A stretch of DNA of 64,000 nucleotides from Engraulis encrasicolus (GCF_034702125.1 NC_085866.1:9399598-9463597); one strand, 5' to 3'; shown: positions 21,354 to 35,481, numbered from the stretch's first letter. Notes: generated from the letters alone by a model not told the origin. Translations and numbers: made by a program.

Positions 21354-22848
21354 ATGGAGGCTTTTGTGGAAGCACCATCTGAGAAATTATTTGCTGCACT
21401 ACGTAAGGCCCAATTGTTTCAAGTAGCAGAACATTATGGTATGGCATTGTCGTCGGCCATGAAAACGGCAAAGAAACAACCCTTGCGTGCCTTTATTCGT
21501 GAGTATTTGGAAGAGCAGAAAGTTTTTCCTTTCTCGAGAAAGTGGTAGAGCCTATGCAGTCAGAAATGATAGGTGGCCTGATTTCTGAGCAGCAGAGACA
21601 GTTGAGGGAACGTGAACAAAGGGTTAGGGAGCAAGAATGTCTCTTTCAATTGGAAAGACTTAAATTACTGCACAAGATGGAACTGAACAGAGTACAATGG
21701 AATCAGAAATTAGAGATGTTAAAACATGAGTTTGAACAGGCGGCAGAAAAACGTAGACGTGGTCGTTTGTTTGTACTAGAAAAGCCTGCATTTGAACAAG
21801 ATCGACTGAAGTTGACTGTAAATGATGGGATCCGTGAAAATCTGTCTAATTCTAGTGTGGATAGTATTGTACCATTCTTACCAAAGTGTGACAAACGTGA
21901 TGCGTCTTTTCAATCAAGGAATCTGTCAAAAGATTGAGAAGACTAGTGAAAAAACGTAAGACTGAACGGGAGGTTGTAGACTTGGCTGATACTTTCTTTG
22001 CAGAATTGATGGAAGTTAATAGCAGAGAAGTTTTGATTGAAACAAATAAACCTGTGGTCTGTGTTTCTGGTGTGTGCCCAGGTGATTTTGCTCATCCTGA
22101 CGTGTCTACCTTGCCCTCGGTTAGGCTAGATAATTGCTTGCCAACAACTGTGATTGGGGCTAGAGCAGTGCTAAATGACTTACACCTGCAGCCAGAATCA
22201 GGTGTGATTGAGGCTCAGCAGGCGGATCCCTCGTTAGATGTAGCCCTATCCGAAACCTTCTTTGCGGCTTTGAATGAGCTTGCTGATGCTCAACAGACTA
22301 ACAAGCAATCATTGATTGAAGGCCAAGAAACTGATGACTCATTGGATGTGGACCTATCAGAAACCTTCTTTGTAACTCTACATTGTTGGACAATTGACAG
22401 ACTATCTAATCATGACTCACTAATTACTGTCAAGGATTTAGACCTTTCAGATTTGTCCATTAGTGCAGTGGCTAAGCCTACTGCTCAGCAGAGCCAGAGT
22501 GAGTTGAAGTGTCAGGATAATATGGACCACGAGATGTTTGTCAGTCCATTTGCAGGAAGTACAGGGATTGGTTCAGCTGCAAATCTCTTTATTGACTGTG
22601 TTCGTCAACTTCCTGAGACCGAAGCAGGTAGTCGATGTGTTACTGTGACTGCTGATAAGTTGCATAAGGCCGAACAAGCAGTGTGTGATTACCTCTGGGT
22701 TTTTGGGGAACATGGGGAAGTACAGTGTGACAGAATGGCGTTTGGAAGAAATTGTGAACGACCATCTGCATTTCCAACTGCTTGTTTAAAAAATGGTGTT
22801 CCTGTTCCACTGGAGGTCTGTGATCAGGCTCTTGTTGGGATTGGATGA
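21354..22848 (+). pseudogene. Broken gag-like region
   Basis: Three frames in series: 21354-21548 (MEAFVEAPSEKLFAAL...FQVAEHYGM...), 21542-21937 (Gln/Arg/Glu-rich coiled-coil-like) and 21934-22848 (acidic, with repeated LSETFFAAL / LSETFFVTL segments). The first resembles the N-terminal SAP-like domain of gag proteins in fish gypsy elements. Frames overlap by 4-7 bases, so frameshifts or stops separate them. No zinc knuckle was seen. Confidence 0.5.
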
Positions 22849-23022
22849 TCCACGGATTTTTTTCTCTTTTGTTCACTGGACTCGACTCTTGGACCTGGCT
22901 CTTAAATGTTTGATATTGACTTGTACTCATTCTCTCTCAGGCTCTGGACCAGTTGGTCAATCATCTTCCTCATATCCTAACCTGAGCTTTTTCTGTTTTC
23001 CTTAAAAGTGGCTGTCCTTGGT

Positions 23023-23506
<484 letters not shown>

Positions 23507-24008
23507 CAATAAATACATGACAGCAGTTCAACAACATGCAAATCAAACTACACAGCAAAAAAAAATAGAAATAAAACTCAAAAGGGAATGAAAATGAAAA
23601 CGAAACAAAACATGCAAGGAGTTGTTTGACTCCTGTAATTTACACCACAACACACACAAGGATGATCTGTGTGTCATATAGCCATTGCATTTTAAATGCT
23701 CATACCTGGCCACTACACATTGAAATGAATAAGAAAAACCACCATGAAGGGGGGTTGCCAAAACAGAGCATGCAGAATGGATGGAGCGACCCAAACCCAA
23801 TGGCAACAGAACAGCGACTCCTCCACTGCGAATGATTGGGATGATGGCGAGTAGCGAGCACACTGCTCAACATGGCCGACACTCAAACTTGCCACTTCAG
23901 CAGTAGTCAGCTGCATTCAGTCATCCAGTATGCCATCTTCACCACAGAACCAGACACTGGAAAGTTAAGTGCTCAACCACGGAGCAAGCAATCATCAAGG
24001 GAGTGAGC

Positions 24009-24294
24009 TAGAGTGTGGCTCGGGCCGTTTTTTTCTGTTCGAGCCCGGCCCTCAGCCGACAGAAAAGTGATCGACACCGACCCGAGCCCGAGACTAATTA
24101 AAATGTTAGTGTCCGAACCCGTCCGAAGCCCGAGACCACTGTAATAACAACAGAACCTGTGCGCAAGCAAGATTTTCTATGTGGGCTCCTCCATACTCAA
24201 AATAGCACGTGATAAATAGCCAGGATAGGCAAAGACGTTAGGATGAGGCAATTTGCAGTAGCCTAATTTAGTTACACACATAGTAAGTATAAAC

Positions 24295-24327
<33 letters not shown>

Positions 24328-26098
24328 AACACACACACACACACACACACACGTGACAGCGCAGCTTATGTTTCTGTGTACGAGTTATTGAGCTTGTGAA
24401 GGATGGTTGCCTGATGGTCTTGTTAACTTATTATTTATAAAAATGCGACATCGCCGACAGCACTGAGTTATATCAGCTGTCAATCAATGCCGTGCGGAGA
24501 GAGAGAGAGAAAGCGAGATAGAGAGAAAGTTTAAGTTTCCAACTTGCTGCAGCATTCCAACGGGACTCCGCGTGCTTTATTCGCGCTCTGTTGCCTTCAT
24601 TGCCCGTTTGACAGCGCCAGGTTAAATTGAAAATGAACAGCGATTTGGGAGGTGGTCACCAAGCAATCTGCGCGAGAGAGTTACACCAGACGTGAAAATG
24701 AACAGCGATTTGCGATGTGGTCACCAACAGGCAGTCTGCGCGAGAGAGCTACACCAGGCGCGTGCACGCATCATTCACAATGTATGATGGAATTACTCGT
24801 TTGATGTGGACAAGATAAGTTATTGGTCTCCGCCATTGAGTGTGGTGGCGTTGTTGTGAAGGATGTTTGCCGAATTAGGTTAAGTTTCGGCGCTCTTTTC
24901 TCTGCTGATAGACGACCCCAGCCATTTAGAATGTAAAGCCGTCTATTCTTAAAACAATGCAAAACGCCACCAATGAAAATGTGAACAAACGTCCATAAAA
25001 ATGACAGCCAATGCATTTTCAAATAAGATCTGGGACTGATTTTCGCGGCTCACTTCCGAGTCAAATTTGTCAGTAAATAAACAACGACGCATGGGGTGCC
25101 GGGTCAGCCAGATGGAAAAAAAGAGATCTTGATGTAGACGTGCCCATAGCCTTGCCTACTTGGCGTGATGCAGATGACTGTGATACGTGTTCATTGAATA
25201 AGTATGTAGGCATGGCAGATTTAAATGCAAGTCTGTTGATTGTGTTGGGCTATAATATTTTTTCTATAACCTTGCGAGCCGCCAAGTCAGGCGTCTCGCG
25301 AGCTGCGCAATGAGTAACAGGGCTATAAGCTAACCCCGAAGAACAGTAGCCTGTTTGGCCCTCCAAGAGAATGCCATTTCCCCTGATGTCCATGCGGTCA
25401 ATATAAAATCAGGAAAGGTTGCACGCACATAGTTACAACTGTAGCCTACAGTAAAAGTGACACCAATTAAGAACCTACTGTACGTGAAGGACATGACATG
25501 TCACAGCGGACAAAATAGTAACAGGAAACCTCTCAGCCCCTACCTTACACTCCACGTAGCGTGTGTGTCTTCTTAGTTAGGCCTATCCATATTATGGTCC
25601 TTGCTAGCCCCATGCTGGAAATGTAATCCTTGGCGAACAATGCAGTGACAAACTTCGTCATTTTATGTTCAACATTCAAGACAGCCTCGAAGGCATGGCC
25701 TACACTAGGCCTACAGCAAAAGACCATGCGTTCACTGACAACTGTTGATTTGGCAAGCAAGTTCACTCGGCATCCCTGCTCGGCTGACTCGGAGTGGGCG
25801 TCCAAATGTTGCCACTGGTAACTGGCGCGTGCATACAGCCAATAATAATCACTGGCACAGTAGCCTACCAACATTTTCATTTATGCATATTCAATTACTT
25901 ATTTTTTAATCACAAAACTGCCGTTTGCATGAACTGAAACGTTTCCTCTGGTTGCTTACAATTTTCACAATGTCTGTTTGCTTCAAGCCCGAGCCCGACC
26001 CGAGTCCGACAGATATTCTATTTTTGTTGTCCGAGTCCGGCCCGGCCCGTCGGGTTCCGACCAGGCCCGTCGGGCTTCGGTCGGGTTGCCATGCTCTG
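24009..26098. mobile_element. 2.1 kb non-autonomous hAT element
   Basis: Flanked by a perfect 8-bp duplication GAGTGAGC (24001-24008 and 26099-26106). Ends TAGAGTGTGGCTCGGGCC and, inverted, CAGAGCATGGCAACCCGACC. Both ends are rich in CCCGAGCCCG / GACCCGAG words. No transposase frame. Internal features: a CA microsatellite (24294-24352) and a ~75-bp tandem duplication (GAAAATGAACAGCGATTTG..GAGAGAG.TACACCAG, 24630-24760). Confidence 0.8.
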
Positions 26099-26582
26099 GA
26101 GTGAGCCCAAGTTGCAGGCCCCTTAGCAACTCAGCTCCAAGCTAACTGGAGCCCTGGTGCCAGCCACCACACAGGTGCTCAGCCACAACAGTACAGCAGG
26201 AAGGAGAGGGGCCCAGTCACATGCAATGGGTACTTTTATGCCACAATAAAAGTCCTGCCAGTAATGAGCCAGCCAATCACAGACAAAGGAGGAAAGCACA
26301 AGTCAGATTAAGAGGTGGAACCCAATCTGCCACACATATCAGAGTTCAAAAAGGGGAATTTCTTGGTGTGTGTGTAAATGTTGCATCTTTGACAGAGACA
26401 GCAAGTCTTTGTGATGTATCAAGAGCCACGGTATCCAAGGTAATGTCTGCATACCACCAAGAAGGATGAACCACATCCAACAGGATTAACTGTGGATGCA
26501 AGAGGAAGCTTCCACACTAAAATGACAGGTGTTTCCATTATTTTGTCCATGTAGTTTTGTAATTCAAGACTGTCCAATCATT

Positions 26583-26860
26583 TCACTGGAACAACTGCAG
26601 GCCACAATACACCCATTTGTCTGCTATTGTTGAGAGCAATTGAAACTGGAGAAGATCTTTTTTAGAAGCTGCTGATTCTGTTCCTCACTGACATTTCAGA
26701 GCATCCAAAGAATATAATCTATTTTTCTGATGGTTGTGCTGCTGAGTATAAACTTGTGCCATCATGAGGTAGATTTCGCCATTCCTGCAGAGTGGCACTT
26801 CTTTGCTACATCGCATGGCAAGGGTCAATGTGATGGATTCCACACACATGAATTGTGATA
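26583..26860 (+). pseudogene. Relic of an SDGCA-type transposon protein
   Basis: Frames give IIYFSDGCAAEYK-like and CHHEVDFAIPAEWHFFATSHGKGQ segments. The same nucleotide block recurs, with different lesions, at 38575-38625 plus 40707-40862, where the frame reads SDGCAAQ*KYKNLKN. It resembles a repeat-borne protein family of fish with a DDE-like SDG motif. Family name uncertain. Confidence 0.45.
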
Positions 26861-26926
26861 GAGAACTGAAAACATAACCTGAAACAGGTACATGCCTTGC
26901 TTATGACCTTACTGTAATGTTTCGTG

Positions 26927-26998
26927 AGTTAGATAATTGCATGACTGGAGCATAAAGTTACGTGAGTTAGATAATTGCATGACTGGAGCATAAAGTAT
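26927..26998. repeat. Tandem duplication
   Basis: GTGAGTTAGATAATTGCATG followed by ACTGGAGCATAAAGT occurs twice in a row. Confidence 0.9.
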
Positions 26999-27109
26999 GT
27001 TCGCTGATCCGTGTCGTTTTTTGATTGAGTGTGAGGATACAGAGGCTATTTAAGCAAAACAATAACATTAGGAAGCATTTCATCAGATTTAGGGAAGGAA
27101 AAAAAAGTG

Positions 27110-27394
27110 ATCACCCCCTATTACCTCGCTGGGAAACTTGCATTTGTATCACAAATACGTCCAAAACTATTTCCAAGCATATTTTAATAAAAGTATGACA
27201 GTAATTTCTAGTCGAGACCGAAATCACGATGCGTCTGTGATAGAATTCAATGGAGTCATTCTTTCTTTGTGCTGTAATTTGGTAAATCAACATTATCGGG
27301 TGGGCCATAGCCAATTAGTTAATCATTCAATTAGTTCCTCTGTTCACCTGCAAACGATTAGCTTCTTACACACAGAAAGCAGGTTTAAATTTAA
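27110..27394. repeat. Left flank: repeat interrupted by the Kolobok element
   Basis: Collinear with 50745-51020 and 57190-57480 (AACTATTTCCAA.CATATTTT, GGGCCATAGCCAATTAGT, TTTAAATTTAA). The continuation, AAGAACACTC..ATTA.GCAAAATATAA, lies on the far side of the element at 34858-34900. TTAA 27391-27394 is the left target duplication. Confidence 0.8.
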
Positions 27395-27635
27395 AGTACT
27401 TATGAAACGAAAACAAAGTAAAGGAATTTGACCATTTCCAGGACAGATTCTGAACGTTCTAAGCCTTGTGAATAAAATGGGATATTGTCTGGGTGATATT
27501 TTGTCCTAAAAGTCATGTTAAAACGTTCCCAAAAAGTGTTATGTTTAATTTTTTTTGGCGACATGCAAATTTTATGCAAATGATATGCGTGACATAAAAG
27601 GGGTGAGTTCACCTCATTCCAGCTTCTTCAGATCA

Positions 27636-30425
27636 ATGGCGGCTACTACTAAACCAAGGCGCAGTGGCAAGCAGTGTGCTGCTGGAGGGCCGAACGGTGC
27701 CAGCTGCAAAAATGGCTACTTGACAGAAGGAATATCTTTGCACAAGTTCCCTTCTGTGAAGAATGATGGAACTGTGGACGACAAGGAGAAGGCTAAAACA
27801 AGGGCTCTGTGGATCCAGTTCGTACGCAGGCACCGCCGTGGTTTTGAAGCAAGCTCGTGGTCACTGTTGTGCTCGGCACATTTCCACCCCTCGTGCTTCA
27901 CCACAAATGTGGAGATCGCGGGCATGGTTGGACTGAATAGAATGCTATTGCCTCAAGCAGTTCCAACAATTTACATCGCTGGCGTGCAGACTGAAACTGC
28001 CCCTGTAACTGCTCGGGCACGAAGACAGGTGAGTGCACTGCTTTGCTTTTGGCTACTCGTTTTACCTTGTCCATCTGCTTTGTATGTTGTTTTCAGGAAA
28101 GGGTAATGCACATTCTATGCCAAACCGATGCGAATGCTCTCGAGATATGCACTTTTTGTTGATTGCCATTCAACTGGTCAATAAATTGGTTTTGGGAGGA
28201 TATCCGCGCTTCAGCCTCCGTGGTGCTCTCGGTCGAGGACAGCCAACTCACAGACTGGGCTACTGCTTAGCAAATAAACGGAGATGCATAGCGTAGGCCT
28301 ACTTTGAAGCGTTTGATTGTTTGTTTTTAGTATTGTGGTGCACGTGTGGCTGCTGTTTCAACACACCTCGTCCTCAGAGTCAGGCTGGGGGACACGCAAC
28401 GCCTGTGACTTTGAGCACAAAATAATAATAATAATAATAAACGCTAAAAATATGTTGAGGACTCTCTAGGGTGTTTTTCGCTAGCCCAATGTGATGTATG
28501 CAGGACTTGGTTGGTTGAAATAATGGTCTGTAGCCTACCACACACTGATCATAAGGTGTAGCCAAATGCAGATATTACTTGTATTACTACATGTAGATGC
28601 ATATTTTTATTGTAAAATGTAACTCAAAGCTGTGTCTAAACAGATTGTCCATGAGGCCTTAGGCTCTGTTGGCTCAGGTGACCGAAGTGCTGAAGACAAC
28701 GAAAACGCCTCAGAACAGCAAGTTGGAGAAAGTGGCCAAGTGGACGACATTGACCATCAAGCACAAACTCCACCAATGAAGGACTGTGATTGCTGTAAAT
28801 CGTTGAAAAGGAAAATCCACAGCCTTCAGAAAACGATCAGTAGACTGAGGAAAATGATTGTCCAAGCTAAACGGGCAGATGCAGTGAGTGTTGTTGCTCT
28901 GTTGTGTTCTATTGTCTTGTGACGCTAAAGAAAATGCATGTGAATGAACTTCAAATTAATTTCTCTCTGCTTGACTATGAGGAGGAGGACCAGGAGGACC
29001 ACCAGGACCAGGACTTTGAGTATGCTGTCTCTCCCTCGCCATCAAGCCGTTTTGAAGAGGATCATGAGGAAGATGAGCTTTTGGAGGCTGATGAGGAGAC
29101 CAATTTATACACATGAGGAGGTGTCATCAGCAGAGTCTCTGTGGTCAGATGAAGATGGCATGGATGATAGTGGTTCACATGGAAACACAGTGACGTAAGT
29201 TACAGTTTAAAACTTTAATCCTGTATATTTATTCATGATCAATATCCTAGCACCCAAATAGGAATGTGTAATAATGATGTTCTGCTTTTTGATTGTGAAT
29301 AAGTAACAACGTCTTTTGTATTTTCTTATGTAGTTGCCTGACAGCAGATAACTTTTGTAAGTCTTACCATAAAGGATAAGCTGTAATGTTTTTTCATTGT
29401 CATATTTTACAGTGTTGAACCAGTAACACACTACATGGAAGAGCCCAAGTTCATGGTCTTCTTCAGCATGCTGATTCATCTTTTCACCTTGTTCTGCTTC
29501 CGGGGCAAGCTGGAGAAACCCACTGTTACAGTGAAGAAGAATGGAACAATGGCTACAGTCACTCAAAGCTGTGCATTATGTGGCAAAGACAGTTTTACTT
29601 GGAAATCACAGCCATACATCTTCGGGAAGTATCCTGCTGGAAACATGATCGTCAGCTTTGCAATACTCATGTCAGGAGTCAGCATTTCAAAAGTGATGCT
29701 TCTGTTCAAGCACATAGGACTATCCATGTTCGCTGCTAGAACTTTTTTTTACCACCAGTCTACCTTTCTGATGCCAGCAATACAGCACTGGGAGACTTAC
29801 AGATAGGCTATGATCAACCTTCTCAGAGGAAAGGATGCTGCAGTCTGGAGTGGTGATGGTCGCTATGACTCAATGGGGCACAGTGCTAAGTATGGAACAT
29901 ACACCATGTTTTGCAATACCACCAGGAAGTTGGTCCATTTTGAGTTGCTTCAGTCAAATCAGTCCGGTAGCAGCAATGCGATGGAACTTGATGGTGCCAA
30001 ACGAAGCTTCGCTTTCCTGTCCACAGCAGGTTTGAACATCTCCACCTTCATCACAGACAGGCACAAAGGGATTGGCAAGTGGATGAGAGAGGAACAAAAA
30101 AACACCCTACACCTTTACGATCTGTGGCATGTGTGCAAGAGCCTGGTGAAGGACCTCTGGAAAGCAAGCAGTGAGAGAGGCTGTGAAGCTATCAAGGACT
30201 GGACCAAAACCATAAAAAAGCACTGCACTTGTATTGGTGTGTACTATCTACCTCCCCAGGGTTTGGCGAACCCATCCTTGTGAAGTGGAAGTCCATTGTG
30301 AGGCACATTGCTGGAAAGCATGATGGCCACCCTGACAAGGAATTCCCCACCTGTGCACATGGACCCTTAGAACAGGAGAGGAAGTGGATTTTCAGTATTA
30401 AGTGGTAACATGTTCGCAATTTTTT

Positions 30426-30460
<35 letters not shown>

Positions 30461-32205
30461 AAAAGTATTTGTTCACCTGCCTTGTCTCACGTGTGAACAT
30501 TACTGCCATTCCATTCCTAACCCATAGGGTTCAATATTATGCCGGTGCACATTTTGCAGTTATTACAACTCTTCTATGAAGGCTGTCTACAAGGTTGGGG
30601 AGTTTCTTCACCATTTTTGACCATATCTAGAAAAGATTGATCGCAATCATACTGAGCCCTATGGGTTAGGAATGAGATGGCACTAAAGCACTCATGGCAC
30701 TCATATGAGTCAAGGCATGTGACTAAATACTTTTATGTATATATGTATGTATGTGGTTTGTGTTATGTATGTGTTACACAGGAAGTCTGGCCCATGACAA
30801 GCTATCTGCTGTCCTGCTGAGGAAAGACAGGCTTGAAGACATCAAAAGACTGTCCTCAGAGGGTCACACCAGCTGTCTTGAGGGCTTCCACTCCACTCTG
30901 AACCACTGGCACCCAAAGATGACCCACTTCTCATGGATGGGGAGCTATTGCAGGTGACTTTTAGCTTGCCTTGATCTCTTGACAGAAGATGTGAAGCTTT
31001 CATGGTGAGGTGTTGTCACTGGGCAAGCTTCTACAGTGCATTCTTTTTCTTTGACCTTAGACATATCTTGGCCGTACTGCATTTCAACGAAAACCTGAGG
31101 CGACAACCCCAGCGCAGCAAAGATGGCAGGATGTACTATGCAGTCACCTATCCAAAATACAAGCTTGGCGAAGAAATGGTGAAACGTGTAGCATCACCAC
31201 CAACATACTGTGAGTATAGTCATAGAATTGGTGTATTGACTTGCCAGGGAATTGCCCCCTTTTTTCCACCTGGCCTTACATTTTACCCCTTCCCCTATAC
31301 ATCGATTGAGATCTGTTACCCTTCCTTCAATGCCAAACAAATAAGGTCAATGGCCTGGATCAGATGGTTCACATGGTTACTTGTGCTCCTAGCCATGTAG
31401 CAAATACCTAGTCAATTGCAATAACTGACATTGTTCATTTTCATATTGTAGGATTACTATTGTAGCAGTACTTTATCTGTCGATTAATTTGAGCGTCTTT
31501 TTGCATATCTATTCAGCCACTCTAGAAATGAAATTTAGTCAGTTGCTTAGGCTACTATTTATGGAAATGGACAATACTGTATGTCACACCATTGTATGCT
31601 CATAGTAACAAGTCAATGTTTTCTCACTACGCCCTCTAGTGGCTGCATGCAGACACAACAGTTCTGCTGTGAGATCTCTGAAAGCTGGTTCTGAAAACAA
31701 TTTATTTGTTTGTTTGGTCTAAATGCATATCCTGTACTGTCTGCAGGCTATGTCAGTGATGTCAAGCGTGTGCTGTTAGAAACGCCAAAGGAAAAGCTAA
31801 AGGAGACTCGAGAGAGGTACACAGCCCTGGTTCCAGCACCTCTCTGCAGCCAGTTCACAGAAAAGCGGTCCAAAGAAGCAGCCATTCAGCACTACGCAGC
31901 TAGGAATCAAGGACGTACAGAGCTTTACCCACCAGGTACTTTACTACACATCATCTCGAACGTGTACATTTGGTTGTTCCTTCCAACCATGGGGACACAT
32001 CATTTTCAGCCCTGTAAAGATCTCTCTCTCCCTGTCTCTCTCTGTCCCTGTCATGCAGAGCAAGAGCAGGACAGCTTGAGGTCACAACTTGAACCTGTGG
32101 TAGTACCTCAGCGGCAAGCAACACTCCAAAAGCACGTACCTGCAAGAAATGCAAGCAGCCAATGAAAGGCCATCGCAGAGGGGTTTGCTCCAATACTTAG
32201 ATTTT
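27636..32205 (+). pseudogene. THAP-domain transposase, multi-exon, broken
   Basis: ATG 27636 opens a THAP zinc finger: C14, C24, C79, H82, W59, with ..LLPQAVPTI at its end. Probable exons: 27636-28028, 28644-28883 (coiled-coil-like), 28982-29194 (acidic), 29413-~30404 (catalytic core), 30782-30953, 31061-31209, 31747-31935 and 32059-~32205. The core shows CALCGK, KYPAGNMIVSFAILMSG, GDGRYDSMGHSAKYG, GSSNAMELDGAKRSF and TDRHKGIGKWMREE, typical of transposases with an RNase-H-like fold. The last exon has a shifted zinc-knuckle-like CKKCKQPMKGHRRGVC. Lesions seen: frameshift near 29103, in-frame TAG at 29807-29809, frameshift near 30255 and frameshift near 32130. A TG microsatellite (30430-30457) lies in an intron. 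Confidence 0.8.
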
Positions 32206-33048
32206 TTTTTTTCCCTGACCTTTGCTGTAATGCAGTAATGCAAGGCATTACTGTCCAAGACATCTGTAATATTTACTCTATTACAGTGCAAGTAACATGT
32301 TACAATGAGTTTTACTGTGACTTGGATTCTCAGTTTTTTGTTTTTCAGTGTCACACTGGTGTTTAGTGTGGTGAGTCAGAAAGAATCCATTCCTCAGCCT
32401 GCCAGTGTTCAGTCTGCATGCTGCTGAAACAGAATGATGGAAGTCATGACCCCCATGAGCTTGACTTATGTTACAGTTTGTACATAGCAATATCTACATG
32501 TGTCTTTATTTTGGGGACAGTAACGAAAGTAATGCAAAAGTAGTGTAATGCCTTGCAGTTTCAATATGGGAATAATGTAATGTGTGGGGGATTGTTTTGT
32601 AAAGACAATGCATAATCAGTATGTACTGGTATTTCTAATTTTCAGTAACTTGCCCAACACTGGTGAGATCCCATTCTGTTGTGTTGATCCAGCTTCACCA
32701 TCATTGTGTTTTCCCTTTTCTGTTATTGGTGCTAAATGGATGTTTATTTTTGTCTTTATTACAGAAGAATGCAAATGTGTGCTCGTACCATGCGGCAAAG
32801 TTTGTAGCTTTTTTGGATTACTAACATGTATTCTGACATTTTCCCCAATTTACAATATTGGGTTTTGTTTTTGTACAAGAAAAAAGGAAGGGAATGACAA
32901 AAAAGCTTTGGTTTATTTATGTATTTATTTGTCTATTGTTTCTTGTAATTACAATAAATTATCCTGTGTAACCCTTTATTCACAATGCCAGGACTTATTT
33001 TCTTTTGGAGTGAGTTAGATCCAACATTGGACATATTAGTATTTCAGC

Positions 33049-33057
33049 CATTTTATT
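33049..33057 (-). terminator. Possible poly(A) signal for the P2X7-like gene
   Basis: AATAAA on the minus strand at 33057-33052, within a few bases of the stop codon; another lies near 32975. The transposase side has AATAAA near 32952, so the two transcripts would end back to back or overlap. Confidence 0.4.
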
Positions 33058-33058
33058 A

Positions 33059-33910
33059 TCACTGCCTTTCCAGAGATGACATGTAGCCTCTGGCTTGACC
33101 AGAGTTGTAATCCGTTCTTAGTCTGTGGTAGACACATGCTGAGAGGGGTCGTGCATGTTCCCAACCGAGGTAGCCACACATCCAGCGGACAACCCACCTA
33201 TAGGCCACTGCTCTCAGATACCTGTGACAGTTTGAAATGTTTTGAGAACACAAGTACAATTTGAAATGTTTACATTTTTTTGGTTTCATAGTAGGCTACT
33301 GTAGGCTTTTTTCAGATTGATAAATAATCTTACTCATGTATATGCTGTCCAGCTCGTTGGCGGTGAGGGCGACTCTGTTTGTCCCGCAGCACTGGACCAA
33401 CTTGCTCCAGCACTACCCTCTTAGTTAGGTCTTTATAGTCCTGCATCTGTGTAATGCAGGATATATCAATGTTGCCATCAAGTATCCCCATGGCTGGCCC
33501 GACTTCCCTGCAACACCTGTGCTCCCTGGCATTTTCCAGCAGATCAGTCCTGCAGTGATTGCACTTGCACCTGGTAATACAGCAAAAGTGAATGGCTAAA
33601 AAACGTTTAGAACTAAAGTGAATACTTTGAATACTTGTTGACACCCTCACCATTCATTTAGGGGTATTTCTCCCTCTAGACGCGCATCCAAGGTCGCGGC
33701 TGAAATGCCATCCTCGTCGGCTTCTTGTAGACGAAGTTCGTTCTCCCCCGGCAGTGCTAAGGGTTCGTCTTGGTAGGGATCTACTACAACATAGTCGTCA
33801 GACTCACTTTCTGTAATAGGACTAACCAACTCGCTTCTATAGCTTTGAGAAATCTGGCTCTCCGAATCGGACATTACTGCTGCTTTGTCTTGGTTCGTCA
33901 ATGTGTGCAC
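33059..33910 (-). CDS. P2X7 'ballast'-like cysteine/zinc domain protein, 3 exons
   Basis: Exons on the minus strand: 33910-33651, 33570-33334 and 33221-33059. Phases match (2 and 2), giving 219 codons plus TGA. A second Met, at 33874 (MSDSESQ), may be the true start. The N-terminus is acidic (SESDDYVVVDPYQDE). Then W-CKCNHC (88-93), HRCCRE (104-109), SCIT (124-127) and, in exon 3, YLRAVAYRWVVRW...LSACVYHRLR...GQARGY. This matches the cytosolic C-terminal zinc/guanine-nucleotide-binding domain of P2X7 receptors (CC.E, CIT, VAYR, LPSC..IR..FP...GQY.GF). No transmembrane segments, so it is not a channel. The P2X7 tail domain is known to occur alone in many animals. Function here is unknown. Donors GTGAGG and GTAAGA and acceptors CCAG and ACAG are canonical. 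Confidence 0.75.
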
Positions 33911-34034
33911 ACGAATTTACTAGCCTACTGAACTTCACCTGACTTCCTGAGAATTTGATTGAAGGTAAGCTTGTTCCCTATATAGCCTAATGGACTATTA
34001 ATTCAGCATTGGGTCCTCCAAATAAGCTTAGCCT

Positions 34035-34335
<301 letters not shown>

Positions 34336-35109
34336 AGAGAGAGAGCGAAAAATGCCTCCCATTTGTCAACAAATACACACGCCACGTCATCTTTAGGTCA
34401 TGGCAAAGCGCCCTTAGCAACCGTAACCATAAACAAAACGAACTGTCAGGCTATGTCAACAATCGTCACACTTCGCCTGTCAGACATGTCACTTTCTGCA
34501 GATGTATCAGTGCCTTTGTAATAGATTTGTGCTGCTGTTTTTTTTTTGTCATGAGGTTGGATGTGTGGTTTTTCGACACGCTGATGTTTGTATCAGAATT
34601 TTGGTTCCTTTATGAGATTTGGGTCCATCAAATGTGTGTTGTTTTCTCAGATCGCCATACTAGCAAACCAGGGACTCTCCTCTTTGACGTCACAGCCCGT
34701 AGCTCATTAGTCACCCCAAATTTCACAGAATTCACACTTTTGAAAATCGCAACTCAAAGTTCCTCCAGGATGATTGGGTTCAAAGTCTCATCGATGCAAT
34801 CAGAAAAAACAAGGCTTTAATGGGAATGGCTGTTTGTTTTCGTTTCATAAACACTTTAAGAACACTCCACATGATTAGGCAAAATATAAGATTAATACTA
34901 ACATTTTAAAACACCATTAAGTAAGAGCAAGGAGTCAAGAAAGAATGTTAAATGGTCAAGATCCATAACATTCTATAAATGCGAAAAGTGATCTATTATA
35001 CACTTGTTCGCTGAAATGCAAACATAAACTTACAAGAATTTGTTCCAATAATTTAAGACAAGGCTGGTAAGGTAGGCAGTATGGACAATTATCTGCCTAT
35101 AGTTCTCCT

Positions 35110-35481
35110 TTGTTTTTTATTCTTTATACAAATGCATGCACTAGCACTTTTCCAAATAGGAACTTTATTAAATATGCTGATGATACAGCCCTTGTGAGCC
35201 TCCTAGAGGATGGAGAGACTGACCACGGCCCAGTTTTATCCTGGTGCAAGAAGTCGAACCTGATTTTAAACACCAAAAAGACTAAAGAAATGTGTATCGA
35301 CTTTAGGAGGTCACAACCATCCTCTTCAACAGTTGTGATGGGAGAGACCATCCAGACTGCTAATACCTACAAATATCTCAGCATTGTACTGTATGACAAG
35401 CTGAAATGGGAGGCACAGAAAAAGGTGGTCAGGAGGACGGTCACAACTGCCAGCAAACTTCTCAGGATCTGTCGAAGTTGA
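35110..35481 (+). pseudogene. LINE reverse transcriptase fragment (L2/CR1-like)
   Basis: IKYADDTALVSLL carries the catalytic YADD box. It is followed by LSWCKKSNLILNTKKTKEMCIDFRR and NTYKYLSIVLYDKLKW, typical of the palm and thumb of L2/Rex-type LINEs. The N-terminal part is missing. It continues after an insertion at 36530. Confidence 0.75.

Noticed and set aside
30234..30260. 23-nt 'intron' (GTGTGT...CCCCAG) restoring the transposase frame
   Set aside because: Far below the minimum intron size for vertebrates; a frameshift is the simpler explanation.
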